The notes below the pieces were generated by a model that made no database searches, was not told the DNA's origin, and saw nothing but the letters and a program-made list of their open reading frames with translations. This document shows positions 22,754 through 34,338 of a stretch of 64,000 nucleotides of DNA, piece by piece. This DNA is from Heterobasidion occidentale. Lineage: Eukaryota; Basidiomycota; Agaricomycetes; Russulales; Bondarzewiaceae. Made by a program: the position numbers and the translations under genes. The DNA is taken from assembly GCA_039111635.1 (NCBI GenBank), contig JBCAQO010000002.1:3472001-3536000 (forward strand), given 5' to 3'. The first letter of the stretch is position 1, and every line of letters begins with the position of its first letter.

Positions 22754-23521
22754 ATGTCCTGGGGTGTTTGTTCGACATTTCTCAGTAGCCTTCACCTTCA
22801 CTTCATGGACGGCCGCAAGTACTGTTTGACCCAGATATCTACCGATCCCATCAATGCTATCGCAAACATCAGCGGCTGCCTCCAGGGTCCCTGCCCGACT
22901 GCCCGGAGCCTGTTGGAACTCCCAGAGCGCATTGATCAACGGCGAAATCGGATTTACTCCGCAAAGCTCACCTTCGATGGTCCGAAATATGATTTCCCAG
23001 AGCAATGCTGCATTAAGATTGCCTATGGCGACCAGGAGTACAGGAATCTTGTTAGGGAATACGATTACTACTCGCTGGAGCTGCAGTCTCTGGGTGGCAT
23101 TGCCGTGCCGTGCTGTCATGGGTTCTTCGGCGCCGAGATCGAGGGCGAAATGGTCGGATGCCTTGTGATGGATCTGTGCATCGGGACAGACGTGATTTTG
23201 CCAAACTACGCAGATTTCAAGTAAGTTGCCCTGCCATATATCATTGCTTCGGACTCTGTTCACACATCCTCTCATAGGCGTCGTATCATGGTGGCGATCT
23301 GCACGCTGCACGGCGTTGGCATTGAGCATGGCAATCTGTTCGCCGACTATCACCACTACGTGATGGATGATTGGTCGGTGCTCATCGTAGACTTCTCAAC
23401 AGCCAGAAGACACAGATGTCCCGGGCTGAAACCCGTGGGAGGCTGCGACGAGCTGGTCAAGGCCGAACGGCTGTTTGGTGATAACAAACTGTCCACATTC
23501 TCCCGCACTTGGTATGTTTGA
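22754..23521 (+). CDS. Protein-kinase-like (probable pseudokinase), cassette copy 2
   Basis: This is the paralogue of 18104-18980. Exons 22754-23220 and 23278-23521 join in frame (AA/G) to give 236 residues. Shared motifs are QCCIKIAYG (lysine strand), LGGIAVPCCHGFFGAEIEGE, VGCLVMDLC, and IMVAICTLHGVGIEHGNL. In the last, the place of the catalytic Asp is Asn (HGN instead of HGD). HHYVMDDWSVLIVDFSTARRHRCPG follows with the DFG-like DFS retained. Relative to copy 1 it lacks about 30 residues at the end of exon 1 and the 11-residue insertion after the loop. The start Met is chosen by alignment with copy 1; an upstream in-frame start is not ATG. Catalysis is doubtful. Confidence 0.68.
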
Positions 23522-23667
23522 TATCGCTTATATTATGCCATGGTATACCGTATAGTTGTATGTGTTTATTATCATTGAATACATTGGTACAGCGATCCAT
23601 GCGTGACTCTCAATATCAGGGGCTTGGATCGCCATGACAGGGGTTCGTCGTACATGCTTACAAGGTC

Positions 23668-26650
23668 TCAATCAGAGTCTCCGTCCTCTTCCCCGTCCTC
23701 TTCTCCATCCTCTTCTCCGTCCACGTCCATCCCATCCCCTTCTTTCCTGATCCCCTCGACTCCCCCATATGGCATTTTGTCCCTCATCCACCGGCCATCC
23801 AGATAATCGACCCTACACAGCCCCGCCGCCGTCGCGGACGCGAGCAGCGGCGCGCGCGCGAGCCCTCCGGCGGAGTTCCACGCCACGCGCACCACACCGA
23901 CCTCCGTGGGCCACGCGCCGGTCCCTGCGGGCGGGCCGGGGCCGCCCTTGCGCGTGCGGACGGCCGCGGAGGAGCGGTCGGGGATCTCCTCGGGGAGGAA
24001 GCGCTCGAGCATGCGGAACGTGCGCGATTTGCGGCTATAGTCGAGTTGGAAGACTTTGTGCATCAGGAAGGGCTGTGTCCCGTTCGAGCACAGTCATTTT
24101 TCCGGTTGAAGGTGTGATTTAGGGGACGTTATGCTAGGTTGGAACTGGGACTTACGACTGAGCCTCCTCTGCGCGTCGAGCGGAGCATGTTGGTCGTCCT
24201 GCAGCATCCGTCCGCGGATCCGACCGCCAGTTGCGGATGGTAGTCGGATGCAGAGGCAGTCTGTCCGTCCGTTCAATCAGCAACTGTCTTCCGACCGACG
24301 GTTCAGAAACACGGAGCGTACCCATACTGGACCGCCAGGCTCCATCAGCGTATGCCCCCTCCCCAGCATGCTGGGAGACGCGGAATACGACTTGACGATA
24401 TTCTCGTGGTCGATTGTCACCGGCCCCCCCGCGTACGGGGAAAACGGAATGCTGTTGATGACATCTAGAGACCGAAGAGATCAGCTCGTCATTCACTTGT
24501 ACGTTCGATGCGATGAAATAGAAAAAAACGAGAGAACCTTACCTCGCGTTCTGTTCATAATGTTTGCCGTCAGCTCGCGGATGTCCGTCAGACGCTCCAC
24601 GCCATCGTACCCGCCGCTCGCGATAACGGCAGGGTCGTCCGCCATGAACTGTCGCTTCGATGCGGAGAGCATCGGCGCGCGCACCCACGAGAGCGCGCGG
24701 ATGGCAGACTGGTGTGCCAGTATGTAGTGCGTCGGCAGAATCCCTGCTATCAAGAGATGGTGAGAATCAACGATCGATATATGCGGGCGGAGAGCGTACC
24801 TTCGAGCGGGTTGCGAGTTCCTCGTAAAGCTTCGCCGATGTTGTACACCGTTAATGCTCCTTCAATGGTTATGAGAAGAGATATGAGGATGAAAGACAGA
24901 GCATACAGACCGTTTGTGCAGCCCACAGCCATCACCTCACTATTGGCCCACTCGAGCGTCCAACACATTGTTTCCTCGAGCTCGATGCGAAGAAGAGGCT
25001 CAGAAATTTTGACTGACAGAACCGCTGCTTCAGCCCTCGGCATGTCGCAGATCATGAGAAATCGTCACCATATTTCGGCCCGGAGGGACTGCCTTGTGTG
25101 GCAGGGATGTCGGGAGGGTAGGGGACCGCATATATGGACACGGAGCCGTCCTCGAACGTGCCGGCGAGGAGACCTAGTCTGCGAGGGCCTGCGGATTTGG
25201 GTTCTGAAAGCTAGTACGTATATGCATGTCAAACGTAGGCTTTTTCAGTTGCAGGTGAATAGATCGCATACCCGATCGTGTGATGGAAGCGGACACCACT
25301 TGAGTTCGTACGCAGGCCCGCTGTCAATGCAAAGAACCAGCTCGCACTTCATCTCGCCTCTGTCGCCATCGGCTGCTCCTAGGAGCTCGTCGTCGTCGGT
25401 GTGTTGTGCGAGCCGTGCGGGGCCGAAGCTCCAGATTTGGATGCAGGCCGGAGACGGCCTCGATACTCGTACACCAATTGTTGGGGAGTGTGTGGGAGTG
25501 GGGAAGGGCCCGACGGCTAAATATTGTTTGTACGAGCAGTCTGCGAGAATCGGTCGGTAATGAGAGATGTTAGGCGGGAGTTGGGTAAAGCTACTGTGAG
25601 GCTTCGAACGACTCACGTGGACGGTCTTTGGGGTGGATAGGACACCAGTCAATGCCCCAGACGGGTGCACCTGCATGGAACATATGTGATCTGCTCTCCG
25701 GAATATATTCAGCTACAACGTGTCAGCTTCTCTGTGCTGTCGGAGCAATCCTAAAACCTACACAAATTCACTATCGAGAAGGTGTCGAAATCTATCTTCG
25801 TCTGGCTTCCGAAGGGACCAACTAAGCATGCCACCCGGGGTGAAGCTCTCGACGGCTCATTCGCGGACGGGTCAGAAGGCAAATACAGAGCGGCTTCCCT
25901 GGAAAAATCATCACCAAACGGATAAATCATCATGTATTGCATAGAGTAATATACACACTCAGTATCCAAACTCGACCCACTGTCCTCAATGGTTAACTCT
26001 TGATATACTCTGGGTCTCCGATTTTCCTCCTTCTCCTCTCCCTCCTCGGGTTCAACCGCTTCCTTGTACCACCCTCTATCCTCTAGCAGCTCCCACAGCG
26101 GACCAGGGCCAACGCTGTAACCCCAAGCCTTGTTCAGCCTACCGGTCACGGCCGGATCAGAGGTGAAGCTGTTGGTCGGAACGGTCTCGTTCGCACCGAA
26201 CAAGACTGGTGGCCGCGTGAGGCGCTCGACGCGCTTTTCGCGGCGGAAGATGGGGATAGCCTTATGTCGATGATGGACGCTCGGCACGGGGAGACTGTAC
26301 ATCTGTCGGGCAGGGCGCGAAAGACCTGGAGGTGCGGTAGGCTGACGCTTTGGCTGCCGAGCGGGCGCTTTTCCTTTCCCCCTTCGTCCACCTGCAGTCG
26401 GAACCGCCTGATCCTCTAGTTCCGACTCTTCGTCGCGGTATTTGCCTTCAGGAGCGTCATCTTGCCCAATGAGCTCGTCGACCTCCTCTTCGCTCGCTTC
26501 TTCTTCTTCATCTTCTGCGAGGCCATTGCCCGAGGTATCCTCCTGGTCGGTGGGCCGCGGAACGGATGGACCTGCGCCATCCTCGTCTTCGTATTCGAAA
26601 AGAGACGCGTAATTTGGGCGCGACCTGCGAGGACGAAGCGAACGAGACAT
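23668..26650 (-). CDS. TFIIIC subunit 6, WD40 protein (Tfc6/GTF3C2 type)
   Basis: This is a probable beta-propeller subunit of TFIIIC, the RNA polymerase III factor that binds tRNA gene B boxes. Start MSRSLRPRRSRPNYASLFEYE at 26650. The first 120 residues are acidic and basic disordered sequence. Then come AWGYSVGPGPLWELLEDRGW and PVWGIDWCP. Propeller strands include QYLAVGPFP, CIQIWSFG, PAYELKWCP, LGLLAGTFEDGSVSIYAVP, LEWANSEVMAVGCTNG, HQSAIRALSWVR and PAVIASGGYDG. They end with VVRVAWNSAGG and an acidic Asp/Glu/Gly tail (stop 23668-23670). Several short introns are needed. The order of motifs matches Tfc6/Sfc6 proteins; assignment is from remembered family features. It shares a divergent promoter with the oxidoreductase at 27155. 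Confidence 0.82.
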
Positions 26651-27154
26651 TTCGTGAAGCGCGTCTGACTCGAAGATGCAGAGCCGCGGCAAGATGCGTT
26701 GGCCGCCTTCGCGCAGATCTTGCCGGCGGCACAGAGCGGCCCGAGCGTTCATCATCGCCCTTCATCGTCTCGCTCAACATTGAACCCCCTCCAGGCTAGG
26801 AGCTCGCCTGCGTGTTGGCTGGCCTTGCACCCTCGGGACAGAATAATGGAGTCGGAGGACGCTGTGCGAACTTCGAAGGGATATTGCGCCGTGTCGTAAC
26901 TTCTCGGTCTATTTCATGGCCGGCGTACCGTTTGTCATAGTGCTTTAGGGCCAATCACAAGACCACTCACTGCGTACTACTTAACTCCTCGAAATCGGAC
27001 TCAGGTCTACTAGAGAGCAACAGCGAGTCGTCGTTCAAGATATATATAACACAGGGCCTGGAGGTCTTACGGGTGCGCATCTCTCAGACGCTTCTACCGT
27101 TGTTGCTCATGAGAAGCCCCCGCTTGGTTGCAGCTGAACCGACAATATCTCGCC
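26651..27154. promoter_or_regulatory. Divergent promoter between the TFIIIC subunit and the oxidoreductase
   Basis: About 500 bases with no gene. A TATATATAA box at 27041-27049 lies about 110 bases upstream of the plus-strand oxidoreductase start. No comparable box is evident for the minus-strand TFIIIC gene. Confidence 0.6.
27041..27049 (+). promoter_or_regulatory. TATA box of the MDR oxidoreductase
   Basis: TATATATAA about 105-115 bases upstream of the ATG at 27155. Confidence 0.6.
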
Positions 27155-28622
27155 ATGTCATCGTCATTACCACGGACTACAAGGGCACTCGTTGTCCAGA
27201 AGGATGCGCAGGAGCGCAAGCCTGTATATCACAGCACTCAAATCGTGGAGCGCCCCGTTCCCACGTTGAAGCAGGGTGAGATTCTGGTCAAGATCGGGGC
27301 CGCTGCTTTCAACCACAGAGATGTATGCGCTTCTCATTTCTTGTTTCTTTCGTCGACTGAACCTTGTTCGTGCAGTTGTGGATTCGGAAGGGCCAGTACC
27401 CTGGTATTGCATTCGGAAATACCTTGGGTGCTGATGGCGCAGGTGAGCATGATGAGTCGCTCAGCATGGTTCTGAATAGGTCTCAATCCCTACTGTGCGC
27501 TCTAGGGACAGTCATTGCCTCCGCTGACGCTGCCGATCCTCTTCTCCACAAACGCGTCTTTTTGGTCCCGACGCGCGGCTGGGAGAGCGATCCCGACGCG
27601 CCCGAATTGGGGTAAGTCACACTCACTTCGGGTGCGCAGTTCAAGCTCATCTGCGCACAGAGCCGGGATTGCCATTATGGGAGGCACAAAACATCTCGCA
27701 ATAGGAACTTTCTCCGAGTACGTCGCTGTCGAAAGGGATCAGGTCATCCTCAGCCCCGACCACTTGGACGACGTGCAGATCGCGGCTTGGCCCGTAGGAG
27801 GTGTCACTGCTTGGAGGTTTGTCCATGATGGCGAGATATCTAATAACACGATCGCTGACATCCCGGCAGGGCTGCTATCGTCAACGCACGCGTGGATAAA
27901 GGTCACAATGTTCTCATCACCGGAGCTGGTGGCGGCGTCGCCCTCATCGCACTGCAACTGTGCCTCGCGAGGGGCGCCAACGTGTATGTCACCAGCGGCA
28001 GCGAAGAAAAGATCGCCAGAGCTATCGGGCTCGGCGCGAAAGGCGGCGTGAACTACAAGAACGGTAGGCCGACCCCCTCAGCCGCCGCTCACTCGCTCAC
28101 CATCTGCACCCGTGTCCGCTTTAGCCTCTTGGCCGAAAGAGCTGGGAAAGTTGCTGCAGCGGGATGGGCAGAGTAGCTTGAACGCCGTCATCGACTCGGG
28201 CGGAGGCGACATCGTGCGCCAGACCGGTGGCTTGCTCAAAGCGGGCGGGCGCGTCGTGTGCTATGGCATGACGGCGGCGCCGCAGATCGCGATCTCGATG
28301 CGTGAGGTTCTGAAGAACCAGCAGCTCATCGGTGCGCTTCATCTTTGTGTTTCTGAATGATTCATCACAGCTGACGGACCTTGCCCCCGCCCCTCTCTTG
28401 CATTTGCATCGCGCGGAATCAGGGTCGACGATGGGCTCACACAAAGACCTCATCGACGCGACACGCTTCCTCGCCGAGCACCGTATCGTCCCCGTTGTCT
28501 CGCACGTCCTCGACGGGCTGCAGAGCGCCGAGCAGGGCTTCGAGCTGATGAAACGCGGCGAGCAGTTTGGCAAGATCGTCATCAAAGTCGAAGCCAAGCC
28601 CGCCCCACCCGCCAGACTGTGA
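27155..28622 (+). CDS. MDR-family zinc-free oxidoreductase (quinone oxidoreductase-like)
   Basis: This is a medium-chain dehydrogenase/reductase, predicted NADPH-dependent. Start MSSSLPRTTRALVVQKDA at 27155. N-terminal GroES-like domain: EILVKIGAAAFNHRDLWIRKGQYPG and GNTLGADGAG. The catalytic zinc ligands of alcohol dehydrogenases are absent. The cofactor domain has NVLITGAGGGVALIALQL, a Rossmann motif (residues about 180-197), followed by AIGLGAKGGVNYK, LNAVIDSGGGDIV and AGGRVVCYGMT. It ends LMKRGEQFGKIVIKVE. About six short introns, each in phase. Related to YogA-type and yeast Ast-like proteins. The physiological substrate cannot be read from sequence. Confidence 0.9.
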
Positions 28623-28993
28623 CCGTCGCCATTTCCTACGCTATGTGGTGCTCGATGTACTTTTAACGTAACGTGTACTTAGTAACTTGCAAGCTCTGCA
28701 ACATATGTGTATATATATGATGTAAAATACGTTGGCAGACATTTTGTTGTGGAAAGGCCTCGAGGGCAAACAAGATACATGATTGGGTCATCGGATTGAG
28801 TATATATGTACGATGGGGCAACATGGTAACACTAAATCGTACAAGGACCGCCTCTATAGACTCTATCTTCTAGTCTATCCGCGCCGCGCCGGCACTCGCA
28901 GTGTCTTCGCATCCTCCAAAACTCGCTTTCGCACGCGCCAAAAGGCCGACGTTCAACGTCGCGCCGTACATACTTTTGTCCACGCAGGACCGC
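28623..28993. other. Convergent 3' region between oxidoreductase and sugar transporter
   Basis: AT-richer 3' UTR sequence of both convergent genes; no coding sequence supported. Confidence 0.6.
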
Positions 28994-31038
28994 TCACTGA
29001 ACGTCCGGCTTCTTCTCGTCCTCCCGTGACGAGCGCACCGATGTTGGCGTGCCGTTATCGCCCGCCTTCTCCGTGTCGAACCCGACGCCGCCGAGCCCGT
29101 ACTTGCGGCCCTCCGCCTCGATCTCAGCGGGCGACAGCCGCGGCATCTCGTCCGCGACGCGCACGTACCACGCGCGCTCTGTGTACGCCTTTGCAAAGAA
29201 CACGTCGATCTCTTCGAGCGAGCGCCCCTTGGTCTCTGGGTAGAAGGCGTAGATGATGGGGCTGCAGGAGGGGTTTTGGGGTGGGGAAAGTCAATTTCGC
29301 GGTTTTTGGCGCGGAGATCTGGGAGGAAGGCTCACCAGAAACAAAAGTTGATGATGGCAAAGAACAGGAAGGTACCGAAACCGCCGAGTTTGGCGAGCAT
29401 GGGGGGAGTCCACATGACGACAGCAACTGCACGAACGAAGACGCCCAGTGAGTAGGCCGCAGAGAGATATAATCGAAAGAAAAGGCTCACAATTCCAAGA
29501 CCAGTTGGTCATCGTAGACATGGCGTTTGCATTGGTACGGATGCGCAGAGGGTTGACCTCAGCGGGGTAAAGCCAAGGAAGCTCAAGCCAAGTGCAGCTA
29601 AAAACGCTCCATCAATTTCGCTGCACAAAATCAAGATCATGATATCGTCTTACCCGAAGAAGATGAGGAAGAGGAAGAGGCCGAATACGGCGCCGTAGAT
29701 GATATGGTCGCTCTGGTCGTGGTAAACGTTGTACTTGATGAGGCAGAGACTCGAGATGAGCATGGACACGCCCTGGCCGACGCTTCCCCAGAAGAACATA
29801 GGTCTCCGGCCAACGCGCTCGATCATAGGATACGAGAGGAGTGCAGAGAGCGCGTACACGGTGACGTTAACGCCGCCCAGGATCAATGCCAATTGACGAT
29901 CGAGACCGATATACTGCTGGAAGATAACCGGGCTGAAAATCCAATGTCAGACACGTGATATGGGGAAGGAGTTGAAGGTCGCAATCTCACGCAAAGTAGA
30001 TGACGGCATTGCAGCCTCCGATCTGCTGGAAGAATTGACTGGAGCACCCGAGCAGCGTCCGGCGCAGGTGCTGCGTAGGTCCGGACGTGAGGACATCACT
30101 GGGCTTGAGGTCGCCCGACATCGACTGGACAGACTCGAGGATAACGCGCTTGTCCAGCTGAGTCTCTTCCGAGTCGATAGGCGAGTTCGCGAGCGCCGCC
30201 ACGACGCGCTCACCTTCAGCTTCGTGCCCCGTGGACAAAAGCCAGCGAGGCGACTCGGGCAGGGACGTGACTCCAATGAAGAGGAAGACTACAAATATCA
30301 TTTGCAGACCAATAGGCAAGCGCCAAGATAACGAAGAGTCAACGAAGCTGAGCCCAAAGTCCTGGCCACCCATTCCGATCAGAAAAACGTCGAGAAGATA
30401 AGACAGAAGAACGACTTACGATCCAATACGCAATGACCGTGCCGATGGCGATCATCGAGGCCTCGATACATATGTGCAGACCGCGGTTATGTGACTTCGA
30501 GCACTCGGCTTGCCATGAGGGGATGGTAGCGGTATTAAGACCGTTGCCGAAACCGGTGACAATGCGGCCTATGACGAACTGATGACCTGCCTTGTGACCA
30601 GGCATGGTAGTGATCTGTATGAGGGTGCCAATGACAACGAAGAGTCCACCGAGGAGGATGTTACGGCGTCGCCCCAGCTTGTTGCCGTACATCAGAGCGA
30701 AGAACGCCCCACCGAGACAGCCGACTTCGTAAATGGCCGTATAGAAGGCCTGCATAGTAGAAAACCCTGAGGGGTTGATCTCAGGGTCGAGGTCGGGGAA
30801 CACCTTGTAGAATTGAGGTGCAGAGATGATGCCAGACATGACGCCTTGGTCATATCCGAACAGCTGCAGGTTGTGTCAAAAATGAGATCCAAGCGACAGT
30901 GAGCGAGCTACACACTTGAAAGCCGCATGTAGCGGTCAAAGTGATGGCGAAAATGAGTCGGTCGCCCGTCAGACCTAGATAATGGGGTACGCCATTTTTA
31001 ACTACGGCACGAGTGCCTCCCTTCTCCTTTCCGAACAT
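28994..31038 (-). CDS. MFS sugar transporter
   Basis: This is a plasma-membrane hexose-type transporter of the major facilitator superfamily with 12 predicted helices. Start MFGKEKGG at 31038, then LTGDRLIFAITLTATCGFQ and LFGYDQGVMSGII, the helix 1 signature. YGNKLGRRRNILLGG has the conserved GRR loop between helices 2 and 3. RIVTGFGNGLNTATIPSWQAE carries the RxxxGxG motif, and LPESPRWLLSTG is the family PESPR motif. The second half has QQIGGCNAVIYFAPVIF, ERVGRRPMFFWG and LPWLYPAEVNPLRIRTNANA. IIYAFYPETKGRSLEEIDVFF follows, with the PETKG motif. A hydrophilic tail ends at 28994. About seven short introns. Substrate not determinable; family members move monosaccharides with protons. Confidence 0.93.
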
Positions 31039-32737
31039 GGTGGATAGCGGATATAGTACGTTGTCGTCAAAGTGGAAGTCGTGGTACCTAGACGGTAGAC
31101 AGGTTCGTGAAGTGAAGGAGGAGATTATGTGGAGAGGAGGGAGTAGGTGGGGAAAACACGCCAGAAGCGCCAACCGATGCTGTCAGTTTATAAAGGAAGT
31201 GGGGACGAGGATAACTAGGGCACGGAGACATGAATTCCTGACATAACATGGCATTTTTTTCGGCGATGGAGCGGAAGAACCCTTCATGTACGCGAAGACC
31301 GCACGACAACTGAGCGCTGAGATCTAAGAATCGATGAAGTGGAGCGTGGTGGTGGTGGTGTCCAACCGAGCCAGCGCTCGCGCTGTCGAAACACGAAAAG
31401 TCAAACATCTTGCTGTAGAACTGTTCCAAGTCAATATCAAAGACTGAAAATGCTGCGGGCATGCAAAATACAAACGATATCTCGAAGGAGCACTCACACG
31501 TATTCGTCTATGCGGATCGCTTTGCGCACCAGAATCAGAACCGAGCGGTGGTGGTCACTCCACAAAGCAGATCTCGATCGGGGCACCCCTTTTGGCTCAA
31601 TGGTGCCGATGCTGCCGATGGCGACTCAATCTGCGTCGGCGAGCGGTTCGCAAGTTTTTGAGAAATTTCTTCGCCTAGAATGCACTCCTGCTGCATTCTT
31701 GGGAGATTTTTGTCAACTTTTGGTGCAAAATTCAGTGGACAGAGCTGTACTATTTTCGGAGGAATGCTAGCCAGGGACGCCAAGATGCCGCAAAGTGACA
31801 TCACCGGCATTTTTGGGGCACTCCAATAGACTCCAATACGGCAATGTTGTCTCTTTCCCGGCCGAGACGCGACATACCTTCACGGAGCAACCAACTCCAG
31901 TTGTAACGCTTTGGGCTTGCAACAACGTCGTATCAACCCTGGGAATCCAATGAATCGAAGGTATGAGTTCGGACGTGGAGGAACCAGCTGGTGAGTCCTT
32001 TGGTCTGACTTGCGATATCTCTGGATTCATGAGGACTGGTCTAACAGGTCGCGAATTCATGTGTTATTCCTATCGCATCTCTCAAGTTATGTGAATGTCT
32101 CCAGCAGCAATATCATGGGCATTCCCATTCACGTGAGCGGTCTTGATATGAGACTAGTCTAGGGCCATCACAACAACTATGGTCCTCGGAGTGTGCTCGG
32201 CCATAGAAGGAGTCGGGGCTGCATGCTGTTTGTCTCATGGCCTGGATGGCACTCGTTTTTCATTGCGTGCGAGAGCGCAGTATCGCAGCGTATCGTCGCC
32301 TGCCGATGACTCACAGCAGGACGACCAGAAACGACCTCACAATTGCCTCAGCCGAGCTCCACGATCTTTACCGAAACCGACCTAACTTACTAGGAGCGTT
32401 CAGGGCGCTAGCGCGCGCCTCAGGGGCGGGTGGAGGAGCAACCTTAATACATGTCTTCGGTTTATACTGATTCAGGTTCCATCGACGGGTGGAGGAGCGC
32501 ATGCTGACGGAGTATCATATACACACTGGTCTCTAACAGTTCTCTAACACAGCGATAAGCAACTGAGGTACTGAGGAGCGGACAATATACAAATCGTGTG
32601 AAAAGCATCCATGAACTGAGTGGCGGAATTTCTGTAAGTAAGAATAAAGTACAATAATTACAAGCGCAAAAGTCCTCTATCAAGAACGCAGACTGTGAGC
32701 AACGCGAAAGCAGTCGAAAGCATATCGTCCGAACAAT
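31039..32737. other. 1.7 kb without a supported gene
   Basis: The left part is the promoter side of the sugar transporter. Small frames occur, for example a 43-codon plus frame from ATG at about 31960 (SSDVEEPAGESFG) and several minus frames, but none shows splice structure, composition or similarity that would support it. The right end is downstream of the deaminase-like gene. Confidence 0.45.
31188..31195 (-). promoter_or_regulatory. TATA box of the sugar transporter
   Basis: TTTATAAA about 150 bases upstream of the ATG at 31038 on the minus strand. Confidence 0.5.
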
Positions 32738-34338
32738 CTAAAACTCCACGACTGGGCCGTCTATATACGCATTTCTACGATGCGTCGCTGGCTGGTAGGA
32801 AAAGCCCGGGTGCGCGAGTCCGTTCTCGCTCAAACATCTCATGAGCACCTCCTTCAAGTCCTGGGCGACCCTCTCGACAGCCTGTCTAGACGCCTCGACG
32901 CTGGGTGCCGATGGGATCGTCCATGCCTCGTGCGCCTTCCCCGATGTCCCCGACAGCCTCCACTGACGTCCCCCCTGCTGCACGCGCAGCTGGTCCACGT
33001 AAAGATGACACGCCCAACAAAGCAGCTTGCTCATCCCGATCGTGTCCTTGTACACCTGTATATTGTTTTCAACGAGGTACCAGATGAGCTGCACTGCGCA
33101 GTGGACGCGCGGCGCGACCTCGGGGCCCCAAGACGGCAGCCGCGCGATCCCGTCGAGCATCCTTCTCACCGGCGGTGAGTCCCGCTGCACGCCGAGCCCA
33201 TACGACGCGACCAGCGACCACGCCCTGTCCTGCAGCCTGTACTGTCGCCGGTCGCAGACCACCCTCCGCGGCGCACACGTTACCCACTGCACAACGATGC
33301 CCCCCGACCCGTTCAAAAACCGGTCCATGCCCGTGACGCCGCCGGGGTCGCGGAGCGCCAGCGCGTCGTGGAACTGCCGCAGGCTCGTCTTCACGAAGCG
33401 CACAGGCACGGTGTAGTACCTCAGCACGCGCCAGATGCGCCGCCGCACCTTCGCGAGCAGCGCGTACTCCCTGCGCCCCGCGACGTCCAAGCCCCGCTCG
33501 CGGTCCGCGTAGAAATTCGCGGGCGCCTTCTCGACGTCCTGGAAGAACGCGGTCCACACCAGGCGCTCGAGCACGCCCCAGACGGCCATGAGCGCCGTGA
33601 GCTCCGAGTCCTGGCGCGACCCGCGCCCGGTGAGCGTTGGGGGCCGTGCGAGCATGGACCCTAGTTGCCTGAGGAGCTGCTTGACGGCGTCGCCCGTCCT
33701 CTGGTTGTCGCGCCAGCTGGCCTCGCCGAATTGGCCCGATGGCCGCGCCTCTTCTCTGTGCCCTCTCGCCTCCCATCGGTCGAAAGCCCCCTCGAGCCAT
33801 TGGGCTATGGGCATACCTCCGGGGGTTTCTCGCGCCAAACCGGCGAGCAGAGCGAGCTTGTGCGAGATCCGAGCGGCGGAGGTATGGAGCGCGAGACGGC
33901 GGAGGGCGGTGACGAGCGCGTCGTCGTCGAGCGCGTTTCGAAAACGGTCGCGAATTGCGGCGAGCAGTCGAGCGCTTGCGTCATGGTCCTCTGGTCTGGG
34001 TCCTCCGTGGCTATTGGCGATAAAGAGGGTGACGCGGCCCTGCTCAATACTGTATGCGGTCGCAACGACGTCTCCTTTCGCCTGGTGCACGAAGAATTGG
34101 GATAACCAGTTGAGCGTCTCAAGCGCTGTCCCGTGTCGCAGACGGTCTCTGTACGCGAGATAGTCTGTGCGAATAGTTTCGTGAGAATGGCGCAGTGCTT
34201 GGAGGAGGAAGAGGTCGCAGCAGATGGCGAATTGTCTGTCCCTAAAGTCTCCTGTGACCCTTGTGGGTGGATTGCTAGGCTTTAGCGTGACCCGTCAGCG
34301 TGAACAGAGTGTCTATATATCCGGCAGCATACCTGCAT
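32738..34338 (-). CDS. OTT_1508-like deaminase-fold protein with altered active site
   Basis: This is a fungal member of the OTT_1508-like deaminase family (Pfam OTT_1508_deam), predicted zinc-dependent nucleic-acid or nucleotide deaminases of unknown role. Translation starts ATG CAG at 34338, then a single intron (about 34278-34332), then one long exon: PSNPPTRVTGDFRDRQFAICCD to PVVEF-stop, near 520 residues. Helical N-terminal part. The C-terminal fold is recognised by VHCAVQLIWYL (residues near 390), IGMSKLLCWACHLYVD, and SGTSGKAHEAWTIP. The zinc CxxC (CWAC) and histidine (VHC) are present, but the usual catalytic Glu of the HxE/CxE motif is Ala here (HCA). That suggests an inactive or changed enzyme. 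Codon use is strongly GC-biased. A TATA box sits at 34403-34410. Confidence 0.78.

Larger units (their letters stand above)
19165..23521. repeat. Cassette copy 2 of a tandem segmental duplication
   Basis: This is in direct orientation with 14595-19010 and has the same element order. The small gene and the kinase-like gene are both open. The middle minus-strand block is degraded by stop codons. Copies differ by many substitutions and indels, so the duplication is not recent. Borders are approximate. Confidence 0.75.

Noticed and set aside
31955..32095. Short plus-strand frame starting SSDVEEPAGESFG
   Set aside because: Only 43 codons, no relatives or gene structure.
33069..33800. Long minus-strand frame inside the deaminase-like gene, plus other long frames in 5-10 kb and 43-52 kb
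   Set aside because: Shadow frames of very GC-rich exons; composition is Arg/Ala/Gly/Pro with no motifs, and the true frame is identified by family motifs.
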